From the NCBI RefSeq assembly GCF_000737065.1, contig NZ_AQRC01000006.1:124001-188000 (forward strand): a stretch of 64,000 nt of DNA. Direction: 5' to 3'. Positions 54,152 to 62,312 of this stretch are shown one piece after another (positions within the stretch are counted from its first letter, which is position 1; each line of letters opens with the position of its first letter). The notes beneath the pieces are model-generated. The model did not search any database. It saw only the letters and a list, made by a program, of their open reading frames with translations, and had not been told where the DNA came from. Made by a program: the position numbers and the translations under genes. The stretch comes from Thioclava atlantica (GTDB taxonomy: Bacteria; Pseudomonadota; Alphaproteobacteria; Rhodobacterales; Rhodobacteraceae).

Positions 54152-55534
54152 ATGGCCCGAAGCCTGGAGGTCCGACCGGGACCGGCCGAGATGCATCACG
54201 ACTGGGTCCGCCTGCGCACGCTGATCTTTCTGCGCTGGACCGCGATTGCGGGGCAGCTCGGCGCGATCTTCGTCACCTATTACGTCTACGATATCGCGCT
54301 CGACCTGCCGCTCTGTCTGGCGACGGTCGGGGCGTCGGTCGCGGCCAATATCGTCTCGATCCTTCTGTTTCCGGACACCAAGCGCCTCACCCAGACCGAG
54401 GCCGCGGCGATGCTCCTGTTCGACATGGCGCAGCTCGCATTGCTGCTCTCGATAACGGGCGGGATGAACAACCCCTTCGCGCTGCTGATCCTCGTGCCGG
54501 TGACGATCGGGGCGACCGCGCTCGAACGCTCCGCCACGATCTTCCTCGGCCTTGCGACAATGGTGATGATCTCGGTCGTGGCACTGGTCTACCTGCCGCT
54601 GGTCACGAAGACCGGCGAGGTGATCGCGGTCCCCGTCGTCTTCGAATTCGGCTACTGGCTGGCGATCGTCATCGGCGTGGCCTTTCTCGGGGCCTATGCG
54701 CACAAGGTCTCGAGCGAGATCCGTTCGATGGGAGAGGCGCTGAGGGCGACGCAGCTGGCCCTTGCGCGCGAGCAGAAGCTGACCGATCTGGGCGGCGTTG
54801 TGGCCGCGGCCGCGCATGAGCTGGGAACGCCGCTCGCCACCATCAAACTGGTCAGCTCGGAACTTGCCGACGAGCTCGACGACGCGCCCGAACTTCGCGA
54901 GGACGCGCTGCTGATCCGGCAGCAGGCCGAGCGGTGCCGCGACATCCTCCAGTCGATGGGCCGGGTCGGCAAGGACGACCTGCATATGCGCAGCGCGCCC
55001 TTGATCGCGGTGCTGCGCGAGGCGGCCGAACCGCATCTCGCCCGGGGGATCGACGTGCGCTTCGATGCCCATCCCGCCCCCGGCGGGAGCGAACGCCAGC
55101 CGACCGTCTATCGCTATCCGGAACTGATCCACGCCCTACGCAACTTCATCCAGAACGCGGTGGATTTCGCCCGCACCACGGTCTGGATCGAGGCCGAATG
55201 GCGCGCCGAGACGATCACCGTGAGGGTGAGCGACGACGGCAAGGGCTTTCCCGCGAACGTGCTCAGCCGGATCGGCGACCCGTTCCTGCAGCCGCGCGCC
55301 AACGCGTCCGAACGCAAGGAATACGAGGGGATGGGCCTCGGGGTCTTCATCGCGAAGACGCTCCTCGAACGTACCGGTGGCCGGCTCAGATTCGCGAATG
55401 GTGCAGGCCCGCGCGCCGTCGATCCCGACAATCCCCGGCCGACGGGGGCGATGGTGGAGGTGACATGGCCCGCCGCGCGGCTTCTTGCACGCAAGGAGGA
55501 TGCGCTCGGGTTCAACCAGCCCATCGAGCTCTGA
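54152..55534 (+). CDS. regB: Redox-sensing histidine kinase RegB/PrrB
   Basis: 460 aa. Six membrane helices cover about 25-190, with the quinone-sensing loop GGMNNPF at 103-109. The phospho-acceptor His222 is in AAAHELGTPLATI. The redox-active Cys262 lies in EQAERCRDIL, the position used for disulphide control in RegB. The HATPase domain shows NFIQNAVDFA and DDGKGFP. It diverges from senC and partners RegA. Confidence 0.95.
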   Translation: MARSLEVRPGPAEMHHDWVRLRTLIFLRWTAIAGQLGAIFVTYYVYDIALDLPLCLATVGASVAANIVSILLFPDTKRLTQTEAAAMLLFDMAQLALLLSITGGMNNPFALLILVPVTIGATALERSATIFLGLATMVMISVVALVYLPLVTKTGEVIAVPVVFEFGYWLAIVIGVAFLGAYAHKVSSEIRSMGEALRATQLALAREQKLTDLGGVVAAAAHELGTPLATIKLVSSELADELDDAPELREDALLIRQQAERCRDILQSMGRVGKDDLHMRSAPLIAVLREAAEPHLARGIDVRFDAHPAPGGSERQPTVYRYPELIHALRNFIQNAVDFARTTVWIEAEWRAETITVRVSDDGKGFPANVLSRIGDPFLQPRANASERKEYEGMGLGVFIAKTLLERTGGRLRFANGAGPRAVDPDNPRPTGAMVEVTWPAARLLARKEDALGFNQPIEL

Positions 55535-55619
55535 GCGGCAGCACCCGCAACGGGCTTAACGGGCCATTAACTGTTTCGAGCGCAGTCTCGGGGCGGAATA
55601 GGTTCGAGAGGTCTTGGCT

Positions 55620-57206
55620 ATGGCGAATCCGTGGCTCGAAGCGGCGTTGATCGCGCTCACCTCGGTCGTCGCGGCGATCGTGGGATTGCTCGTCATCTGG
55701 TTCGCGATCGGGCGACGCCGGGCGCACCAGCTCGACAGGGGCGAGGCGGCGGCGCTGGAAGAGACGGTGTACCTGTTCGAGGATCAGACGCTGGTGGACG
55801 CGACGGCCCCGGCGCGCCAGCTGCTCGAGGCGACCCCGATGGGGCAGAGCGACTGGGCGCGGCTCTCGGCTTTCGTCGCGCCGCGCTTCACGAATTTCGC
55901 CGAGCGGATCGCGATGCTCGCGCAAAACGGCCGGATCGAGATGACCGAGACCGTGGACGGGCTCGGGGAGGGACGTTTGCGCCTCATCGCAGAGGATGTC
56001 GGCGGGCTGGCGCGCATCACTCTCGTCGATCCGCAGGCGGAGGGGCGCGGTGTACGCGTCGACGGGCTGTCACAACGCGCGCTCGAGGATGAACTGGAAC
56101 TGATGCGGGTCACGCTCGACCGCTCGCCGGTGCTGATCTGGCGCAGCGATCCCTCGGGGTCGATCAGCTGGGCGAACCGGGCCTATCTGGTGAAATCGGG
56201 GGCGTTCGACGCGAATGAGGACGGCTTCGCCTGGCCCCTGCCATGCCTCTTTCAATGTCCAAAAGACATGGGAACGGGCCCGCACCGGCTTCAGCAGGCC
56301 GGGATGACGGGGGATGCGGGCTGGTATGAATGCCACTCGCTGCCCGTGAAGGGCGGCGCGCTCCATTTCGCGATCCCCGCAGATGCCACGGTGCGCGCGG
56401 AAAAGGCCCTGCGCGATTTCGTGCAGACCCTGACCAAGACTTTCGCCGACCTGCCGATCGGCCTGGCGATCTTCGACCGGGACCGGCAGTTGCGGCTCTT
56501 CAATCCCGCGCTGATCGACCTTCTGCAGCTCGGCCCCGAATTTCTCTCCGCGCGGCCCACGCTCTATGCCTTTCTCGACCGTCTGCGCGAAACCCGGATG
56601 ATGCCCGAGCCGAAGGATTACCGCAGCTGGCGGCTTCGGATGACGGAGCTCGAGCAGGCCGCCGCCTCGGGCTTTCATGCCGAGACCTGGAACCTGTCGG
56701 GCGGGCAGACCTATCGCGTGACCGGGCGTCCGCATCCCGACGGCGCGGTGGCGTTCCTGTTCGAGGATATCTCGGCCGAAACGTCTCTGACCCGGCGCTT
56801 TCGCGGCGAGATCGAGATGGGGCAGGAGGTTCTCGACCAGATCGACGACGCGATCGCGGTATTCCACCCTTCGGGGGAGTTGGCGATGGCGAACGCGGGC
56901 TATTGCGCGCTCTGGGGCGTGGAGCCCGAAACGACGCTGGGCCGGGTGACGCTGCGCGACGCGGTCGCTCAGTGGCGGGCTCAGGCAGAGCCGAGCGTGG
57001 TCTGGGACCGGCTGCACGCTCTCACCCAGCAGATCGGGACGCGCGCCGCGCTCGACGCCGAGATCGTGCTGCGCGACGGTCGCTCGCTGCGTTGCCGGCT
57101 CTCGACGCTTACGGGCGGGGCCTTCCTTCTGCGCTTCTCCGCGCCGGCGCTGCCGCAGGGTCAGAAGGGCGTCCGCGACGGCAAGAGCCTCATTCCCTCC
57201 GGCTAA
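55620..57206 (+). CDS. Membrane-anchored PAS-repeat protein lacking a kinase domain
   Basis: 528 aa from ATG 55620, with AGAGGT upstream. One N-terminal membrane helix (about 8-30). Three PAS-like regions are discernible: about 160-250 (MRVTLDRSPVLIWRSDPSG), 265-385 (FADLPIGLAIFDRDRQLRLFNPAL) and 400-500 (LDQIDDAIAVFHPSGELAMANAGYCALWG). The end shows no HisKA or HATPase domain and reads directly to the stop. It may be a sensor acting through another protein. Neighbour regB is suggestive only. Confidence 0.75.
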   Translation: MANPWLEAALIALTSVVAAIVGLLVIWFAIGRRRAHQLDRGEAAALEETVYLFEDQTLVDATAPARQLLEATPMGQSDWARLSAFVAPRFTNFAERIAMLAQNGRIEMTETVDGLGEGRLRLIAEDVGGLARITLVDPQAEGRGVRVDGLSQRALEDELELMRVTLDRSPVLIWRSDPSGSISWANRAYLVKSGAFDANEDGFAWPLPCLFQCPKDMGTGPHRLQQAGMTGDAGWYECHSLPVKGGALHFAIPADATVRAEKALRDFVQTLTKTFADLPIGLAIFDRDRQLRLFNPALIDLLQLGPEFLSARPTLYAFLDRLRETRMMPEPKDYRSWRLRMTELEQAAASGFHAETWNLSGGQTYRVTGRPHPDGAVAFLFEDISAETSLTRRFRGEIEMGQEVLDQIDDAIAVFHPSGELAMANAGYCALWGVEPETTLGRVTLRDAVAQWRAQAEPSVVWDRLHALTQQIGTRAALDAEIVLRDGRSLRCRLSTLTGGAFLLRFSAPALPQGQKGVRDGKSLIPSG

Positions 57207-57245
57207 GCGCTTGCAGCGCCCGCAGGGCAGGGTAAAACTTGCCCC

Positions 57246-57716
57246 ATGCCCGCGCGTCCTCCCTGCCTCGACCTGTCCGATCCGGATGCCACGACCCGCC
57301 TCGGCGCGCTGTTCGCGCGCCATGCCGGGCCGGGTGACGTCATCCTGCTCGAAGGGCCGATCGGCGCGGGCAAGACCCATTTCGCCCGGGCGCTGATCCA
57401 GGCGCGGCTGGGCCGTGCCGAAGACGTCCCCTCGCCGACCTTCACCCTGGTGCAGACCTACGAGGCCGATTGCGAGATCTGGCATGCCGATCTCTATCGT
57501 CTCACCCATCCCGACGAGGTGCTCGAGCTCGGTCTCGATCACGCCTTCGACACCGCGATCTGCCTGATCGAATGGCCCGACCGGCTCGGCTCGGCGGTGC
57601 CCGACGGCGCGCTCCGGCTGCGGTTTTTCCAAACCGAAGACGGGGCCGCGCGGCGGGTCTGTTTCGAGACCCTGACCCCATTGGCGGAGGCGGTGCTGGA
57701 GACGTGGAATGGCTGA
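57246..57716 (+). CDS. tsaE: tRNA t6A biosynthesis ATPase TsaE
   Basis: 156 aa. Walker A EGPIGAGKTHFARAL, the conserved DVPSPTFTLVQTYE and HADLYRL motifs are intact. It is the small ATPase that works with TsaB and TsaD in threonylcarbamoyladenosine synthesis. It overlaps the start of the next gene by eight bases. The tsaE-amgK-murU order is conserved in alphaproteobacteria. Confidence 0.95.
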   Translation: MPARPPCLDLSDPDATTRLGALFARHAGPGDVILLEGPIGAGKTHFARALIQARLGRAEDVPSPTFTLVQTYEADCEIWHADLYRLTHPDEVLELGLDHAFDTAICLIEWPDRLGSAVPDGALRLRFFQTEDGAARRVCFETLTPLAEAVLETWNG

Positions 57717-58695
57717 TCGCGCCGAAATAGAGACGTTTCTCGCCTCATCGGGCTGGGCCGGCGCCGCGCGGGCGCCGTTGGCCGGGGACGCCTCGTCGCG
57801 CAGCTATGACCGGCTTTCGCGCGGCACGGCGCGCGCGGTGCTGATGAAGGCGCCGCCCGGGACCGAGATCGCCCGCTTCGTCCGGATCGGGGCGTGGCTG
57901 GCCGAGGCGGGCTATTCGTCCCCGGCCATTCTCGCGCGCGACGATGACAAGGGGCTCCTGCTGCTCGAGGATTTCGGCGATGCGCTGATGGCGCGCCGGC
58001 TCGAGACCCATCCCGAGGACGAAGCCGGCCTTTATGCCGCGATCACCGAATTTCTCGCCGATCTGCACCGCCACACGCCGCCCGCCGATCTGTCCCGGCT
58101 CGATGGCGAGGGGCTCGCGGCGCTGCTCGATCTCGTGCCGGAGCACTATCCCCGCGCCGATCGCGGCGCGGCCCGCGAGGTCGCGCAGCGGATCGCGGAC
58201 ACTTTCGAGGCGCTCTCGCAAGAGCCCTTCGTGATGTGCCTGCGCGATTTCCATGCCGAGAACATCATCCTGCTCGAGCGGCCCGGCCATGCCCGTCTGG
58301 GCCTGCTCGATTTCCAGGACGCGGTGCAGGCCCATCCCGCCTATGATCTCGTCTCGGCCTTGCAGGACGCGCGGCGCGACGTCTCGCCCGAGGTCGAGGC
58401 GCGCGAACTCGCCCGCTATGCCGCGCTCTGCGGGATCGACGCGGACCGATTCTCGGCCATCTATGCCCTGATCGGGGTGCAACGCGCGCTGCGCATCATG
58501 GGGATCTTCGCGAAACTCGCCCGCGTCGATCGCAAACCGCGCTATCTGGGGTTCATGCCGCGCGTCTGGGGCTATGTTGAGCGCAATCTTGCCCATCCCG
58601 AACTGGCCGGTCTCGCGCGATGCGTCGAGGCCGCCTATCCCGCCCCGACACCTGACCTGATCGAGGAGCTTCGCCACGATGCCGACCGCACCTGA
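57709..58695 (+). CDS. amgK: N-acetylmuramate/N-acetylglucosamine kinase AmgK
   Basis: 328 aa aminoglycoside-phosphotransferase fold. Nucleotide site SRSYDRL and DDKGLLLLEDFGD; catalytic loop CLRDFHAENIILL with LGLLDFQDAVQAHPAYDLVSALQDARRD, the AmgK form of the HxDxxxxN plus DFQDA motif. It phosphorylates MurNAc at C1 for recycling into UDP-MurNAc. murU follows with a 17-base overlap. It contains the near-motif GAAATAGAGAC (57724) with an ATA codon. Confidence 0.93.
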   Translation: MADRAEIETFLASSGWAGAARAPLAGDASSRSYDRLSRGTARAVLMKAPPGTEIARFVRIGAWLAEAGYSSPAILARDDDKGLLLLEDFGDALMARRLETHPEDEAGLYAAITEFLADLHRHTPPADLSRLDGEGLAALLDLVPEHYPRADRGAAREVAQRIADTFEALSQEPFVMCLRDFHAENIILLERPGHARLGLLDFQDAVQAHPAYDLVSALQDARRDVSPEVEARELARYAALCGIDADRFSAIYALIGVQRALRIMGIFAKLARVDRKPRYLGFMPRVWGYVERNLAHPELAGLARCVEAAYPAPTPDLIEELRHDADRT

Positions 58696-59365
58696 CGCCC
58701 TGATGCTTTTCGCCGCGGGGTTCGGCACGCGGATGGGAGCGCTGACCAAGGACCGGCCCAAGCCGCTGATCGAGGTCGCGGGTCGGCCGCTGATCGACCA
58801 TGCGCTGAACCTCGCCCGTGCGGGCGGGGCGCGCCGGATCGTGGCGAATGTCCATTACCACGCCGATCAGGTGATCGCGCATCTGGCGCAGGAGGAGGTC
58901 GCGATCTCGGACGAGCGCGGCGCGCTCCTCGAGACCGGAGGCGGGTTGCGCGCCGCGTTGCCGATGCTCGGACCGGGACCGGTGATGACCCTCAATACCG
59001 ATGCGATCTGGCGCGGACCCAACGCGGTGGAGCGTCTGCGCGCGGCCTGGGAACCCGGCCGGATGGGTGCGCTCCTGATGCTCGTGGCGCCCGAAAAGGC
59101 GCTCGGGCATGCAGGGCAGGGCGATTTCACCCTCGATCCCGAGGGGCGCCTGATCCGGGGTCCGGGCTATGTCTATACCGGCGCGCAGATCATCGATCCG
59201 GCCGGAATAGAGACGATCGAGGAGGATTTCTTCTCGCTCAACCGGCTGTGGGACCGGATGATCTCGGAAGGGCGCCTGTTCGGGATCGTGCATGAGGGCC
59301 ACTGGTGCGATGTCGGGCGCCCCGAGTCGATTCCGCTGGCCGAGGGGTTGCTCGATGAGCGTTGA
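58679..59365 (+). CDS. murU: N-acetylmuramate-1-phosphate uridylyltransferase MurU
   Basis: 228 aa. Nucleotidyltransferase motif LFAAGFGTRMGALTKDRPKPL is the G-x-G-T-R-x-x-P/K-K-P loop, with ETGGGLRAALP and the metal-binding NTDAIW downstream. It uses MurNAc-1-P from AmgK to form UDP-MurNAc, bypassing de novo synthesis. It overlaps amgK and addB. Confidence 0.94.
   Translation: MPTAPDALMLFAAGFGTRMGALTKDRPKPLIEVAGRPLIDHALNLARAGGARRIVANVHYHADQVIAHLAQEEVAISDERGALLETGGGLRAALPMLGPGPVMTLNTDAIWRGPNAVERLRAAWEPGRMGALLMLVAPEKALGHAGQGDFTLDPEGRLIRGPGYVYTGAQIIDPAGIETIEEDFFSLNRLWDRMISEGRLFGIVHEGHWCDVGRPESIPLAEGLLDER
59204..59214 (+). repeat. Interspersed motif GGAATAGAGAC, copy 2 (in murU)
   Basis: Exact 11-base copy preceded by GCC. 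It reads GGA-ATA-GAG-AC in murU, again using the rare ATA codon. Confidence 0.45.
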
Positions 59366-62312
59366 TCCCGCCTCGGTCTACGCCCTGCCGCCCGGCGTGG
59401 ATTTCCCGCGCGAGCTGGTTGCGGGTCTGATCGAGCGGTTCGCGCATGAGCCGCCCGAGGCCATGGCGCGGCTGAGGCTTTACCTCAACTCGTCCCGGAT
59501 GCGGCGGCGGGTGCGCGAGGCGTTCCTGGACAATGGCGCGCGCTACCTGCCGCGGCTTCTGCTGATCAGCGATCTCGGCGCCGACCCGCTCGCGGGGCTG
59601 CCGATGCCGGTCCCGGCGCTGCGGCGCAAGCTCGAGCTGACCCGTCTGGTCGAGCATCTCACCCGCGCCCTGCCCGAATTCGAGGCCGGATCGAGCCATT
59701 TCGCGCTGGCCGAGAGCCTGATGACGCTGATGGCCGAGATGCAGAGCGAAGGCGCGCATCTCGACGATCTCGACCGGCTCGAGATCGCCGAGACCCATGC
59801 GCGGCACTGGCAGGAGAGCTTGACCTTCATTCGCATCATCGCGCGCTATTTCGAAACCGATGCCGGGCTCGACAAGGAGGCCCGCCAGCGCCGTGTCGTC
59901 GAGGCGCTGATCGAGACATGGGAGACCGAGCCGCCCGCCGATCCGGTGATCGTGGCGGGCTCGACCGGGTCGCACGGGGCGACGGCCTTGTTCATGCGGG
60001 CGGTGGCGCGGCTGTCGAACGGGGCGATCGTGCTGCCGGGCTTCGACCGCGACATGAGCGATGCGGCCTGGAACAGTCTCTATTCCGGCCGATATCCGAT
60101 CGAGGACCACCCGCAATTCCGCTATCGCGCGCTGCTCGACAAGCTGGAAATGAAACCCGCTTCGGTGCGGCCCTGGCGCGATGTCGCCCCGCCCGATCCC
60201 GAGCGCAACCGCCTGGTCTCGCTCGCGCTGCGGCCCGCCCCCGTCACCGATCAATGGCGGCGCGAGGGGGGGAGCCTCGGCGATCTGCGCAAGGCCGTGG
60301 CCGGGATCACGCTGATCGAGGCCCGCGATCCGCGCGAGGAGGCGCTTGCCATCGCGCTCGCCCTGCGCGAGGCGGCCGAACGGCAGATCCGGGCGGCGCT
60401 GATCACGCCGGATCGTCTGCTCGCGCGGCGGGTGACGGCGGCGCTCGACCGCTGGGGGATCGTTCCCGATGACAGCGCGGGCGAGCCGCTGCAACAGACC
60501 GCGACGGGGCGTCTTCTGCGCCATGTCGCCGACCTCTCGGACCGACCGGTGCCGATTTCCGAACTGATGGTGCTGCTCAAGCATCCGCTCGCCGCGACCG
60601 GGGCGGGCGGCGAGGCGCGCGGTCGTCACCTTCTCAATACCCGCGAGCTGGAACTGCATCTGCGGCGCAAGGGCCCGGCCTTTCCCGATGCCGCGGCGCT
60701 TGACGCCTGGGCGCAACACCGGCCTGACGAACGGGCGGGGTGGGCGGCCTGGCTCGGTGCGCTGCTCGACGCGCTCGCGACACCGCTGCCCGACAGCCTG
60801 CCCGAGCGGGTCGCGGCGCATCTGTCGCTTTGCGAACGACTCGCGGCGGGGCCGGGCGGAACCGCGGATCAAAGCACGCTCTGGACCGGCACCGGCGGGC
60901 GCGAGGCGTTGCGCCTGATGAGCGATCTTCGCGAAGAGGCCGACCATGCCGGCGCGGTCACCGCCGGGGATTACGCCGATCTGGTCAATCGCCACCTGCA
61001 GGCGGGCATGGTGCGCCAGACCGTCGCCGCCCATCCGCTGATCGCGATCTGGGGCACGCTCGAGGCGCGCGCGCAGGGCGCGGAGCTGGTGATCTGCGGC
61101 GGCCTGAACGAGGGAAGCTGGCCCGAAGGCCCCGCACCCGATCCGTGGTTCAGCCGCCAGATGCGGCTCGATGCGGGTCTGTTGCTGCCCGAAAGGCAGA
61201 TCGGGCTTTCGGCGCATGACTTCCAGATGGCGGTGGCGGCGCCCGAAGTGATCCTCAGCCGCGCCGCCCGCGATGCCGAGGCGCAGACGATCCCCTCGCG
61301 CTGGCTCAACCGGCTCATGAACCTCGTGAAGGGGCTTCCGGGGCAGGGGGGCGAGGCGGCGCTGGCCGAGATGCAGGCGCGCGGCCGGCAGTGGATCGAC
61401 ATGGCCGCGGTGCTCGAGACGCCCAGGATCGACCTGCCCGCCGCGCAGCGACCGTCGCCGCGCCCGCCGCTCGCCGCGCGGCCGCGCGAATTGCCGGTTA
61501 CCGCGATCCAGACCCTGATCCGCGATCCTTACGCGGTCTATGCGCGCCGGATCTTGCGGCTCTATCCGCTCGACCCGCTGCATCCCGAGCCCGATCCCGC
61601 GCAGCGCGGGCAGGTTCTGCATGCGATCGTCGAACGTTTCGTGAAGGAATACCCCGAAGGTGAGACGCTTGAGGCTGCCCAGGCGCGGCTGCTCGGCGTG
61701 GCCCAGGAGGTGCTCGAGGCCGAGATCCCCTGGCCCAGCACGCGCGCGATCTGGCTGGCCCGGATCCGCGGGATCGCCGCGAAATTCTGCGCCGACGAGG
61801 CCACGCGCCGGGCGCAGGGCGCGCCGGCCGTCATCGAGAAAAAAGGCTCTGTTTCACTGAAAACCGTGGAATTCACCCTCTCGGCCAAGCCCGACCGGAT
61901 CGACATTTTGCACGACGGGCGGGCGCAGATCTTCGATTACAAGTCGGGCAGCCCGCCCAGCGAACCCGAGATCCTGTCCTTCGACAAGCAGATGCTGCTC
62001 GAGGCCGAGATGGTCGCGCGCGGCGCTTTCGAGGCGATCGGTCCGCGCGAGGTCGCCGCGATGACCTATATCCGGCTCGGCGGCGAGGGCGAGACGCGCG
62101 ATGTGAAGGGCAAGTCGAAGGATCGCGAAGAGACCCCCGCCGAAAGCTGGGCCAAGCTCGAACGGCTGATCGCCCGATATCTGCGCCCCGATCAGGGCTT
62201 CACCGCCCGCCGGGCGATGCAGAAGGCGCGTGCGCGCAGCGATTACGACCAGCTCGCGCGGTTCGGCGAATGGGACATCACCGACCCTGCCTGCCCGGAG
62301 GACCTCGAATGA
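59355..62312 (+). CDS. addB: Double-strand break repair protein AddB (helicase/nuclease subunit)
   Basis: 985 aa from ATG 59355, overlapping the murU stop by 11 bases. The N-terminal part is a divergent UvrD-like region without a clear Walker A. Around residue 750 the PD-(D/E)XK nuclease begins with GQVLHAIVERF, followed by KPDRIDIL and IFDYKSGSPP with catalytic Asp and Lys. With AddA it processes double-strand breaks to recombinogenic ends. Contains a minus-strand GGAATAGAGAC. Confidence 0.94.
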   Translation: MSVDPASVYALPPGVDFPRELVAGLIERFAHEPPEAMARLRLYLNSSRMRRRVREAFLDNGARYLPRLLLISDLGADPLAGLPMPVPALRRKLELTRLVEHLTRALPEFEAGSSHFALAESLMTLMAEMQSEGAHLDDLDRLEIAETHARHWQESLTFIRIIARYFETDAGLDKEARQRRVVEALIETWETEPPADPVIVAGSTGSHGATALFMRAVARLSNGAIVLPGFDRDMSDAAWNSLYSGRYPIEDHPQFRYRALLDKLEMKPASVRPWRDVAPPDPERNRLVSLALRPAPVTDQWRREGGSLGDLRKAVAGITLIEARDPREEALAIALALREAAERQIRAALITPDRLLARRVTAALDRWGIVPDDSAGEPLQQTATGRLLRHVADLSDRPVPISELMVLLKHPLAATGAGGEARGRHLLNTRELELHLRRKGPAFPDAAALDAWAQHRPDERAGWAAWLGALLDALATPLPDSLPERVAAHLSLCERLAAGPGGTADQSTLWTGTGGREALRLMSDLREEADHAGAVTAGDYADLVNRHLQAGMVRQTVAAHPLIAIWGTLEARAQGAELVICGGLNEGSWPEGPAPDPWFSRQMRLDAGLLLPERQIGLSAHDFQMAVAAPEVILSRAARDAEAQTIPSRWLNRLMNLVKGLPGQGGEAALAEMQARGRQWIDMAAVLETPRIDLPAAQRPSPRPPLAARPRELPVTAIQTLIRDPYAVYARRILRLYPLDPLHPEPDPAQRGQVLHAIVERFVKEYPEGETLEAAQARLLGVAQEVLEAEIPWPSTRAIWLARIRGIAAKFCADEATRRAQGAPAVIEKKGSVSLKTVEFTLSAKPDRIDILHDGRAQIFDYKSGSPPSEPEILSFDKQMLLEAEMVARGAFEAIGPREVAAMTYIRLGGEGETRDVKGKSKDREETPAESWAKLERLIARYLRPDQGFTARRAMQKARARSDYDQLARFGEWDITDPACPEDLE
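60076..60086 (-). repeat. Interspersed motif GGAATAGAGAC, copy 3 (in addB, minus strand)
   Basis: Exact 11-base copy on the minus strand, extended as GGCCGGAATAGAGACTGTT. In the coding strand of addB it falls in a frame unrelated to the hemD and murU copies, so no shared peptide explains it. Confidence 0.45.
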
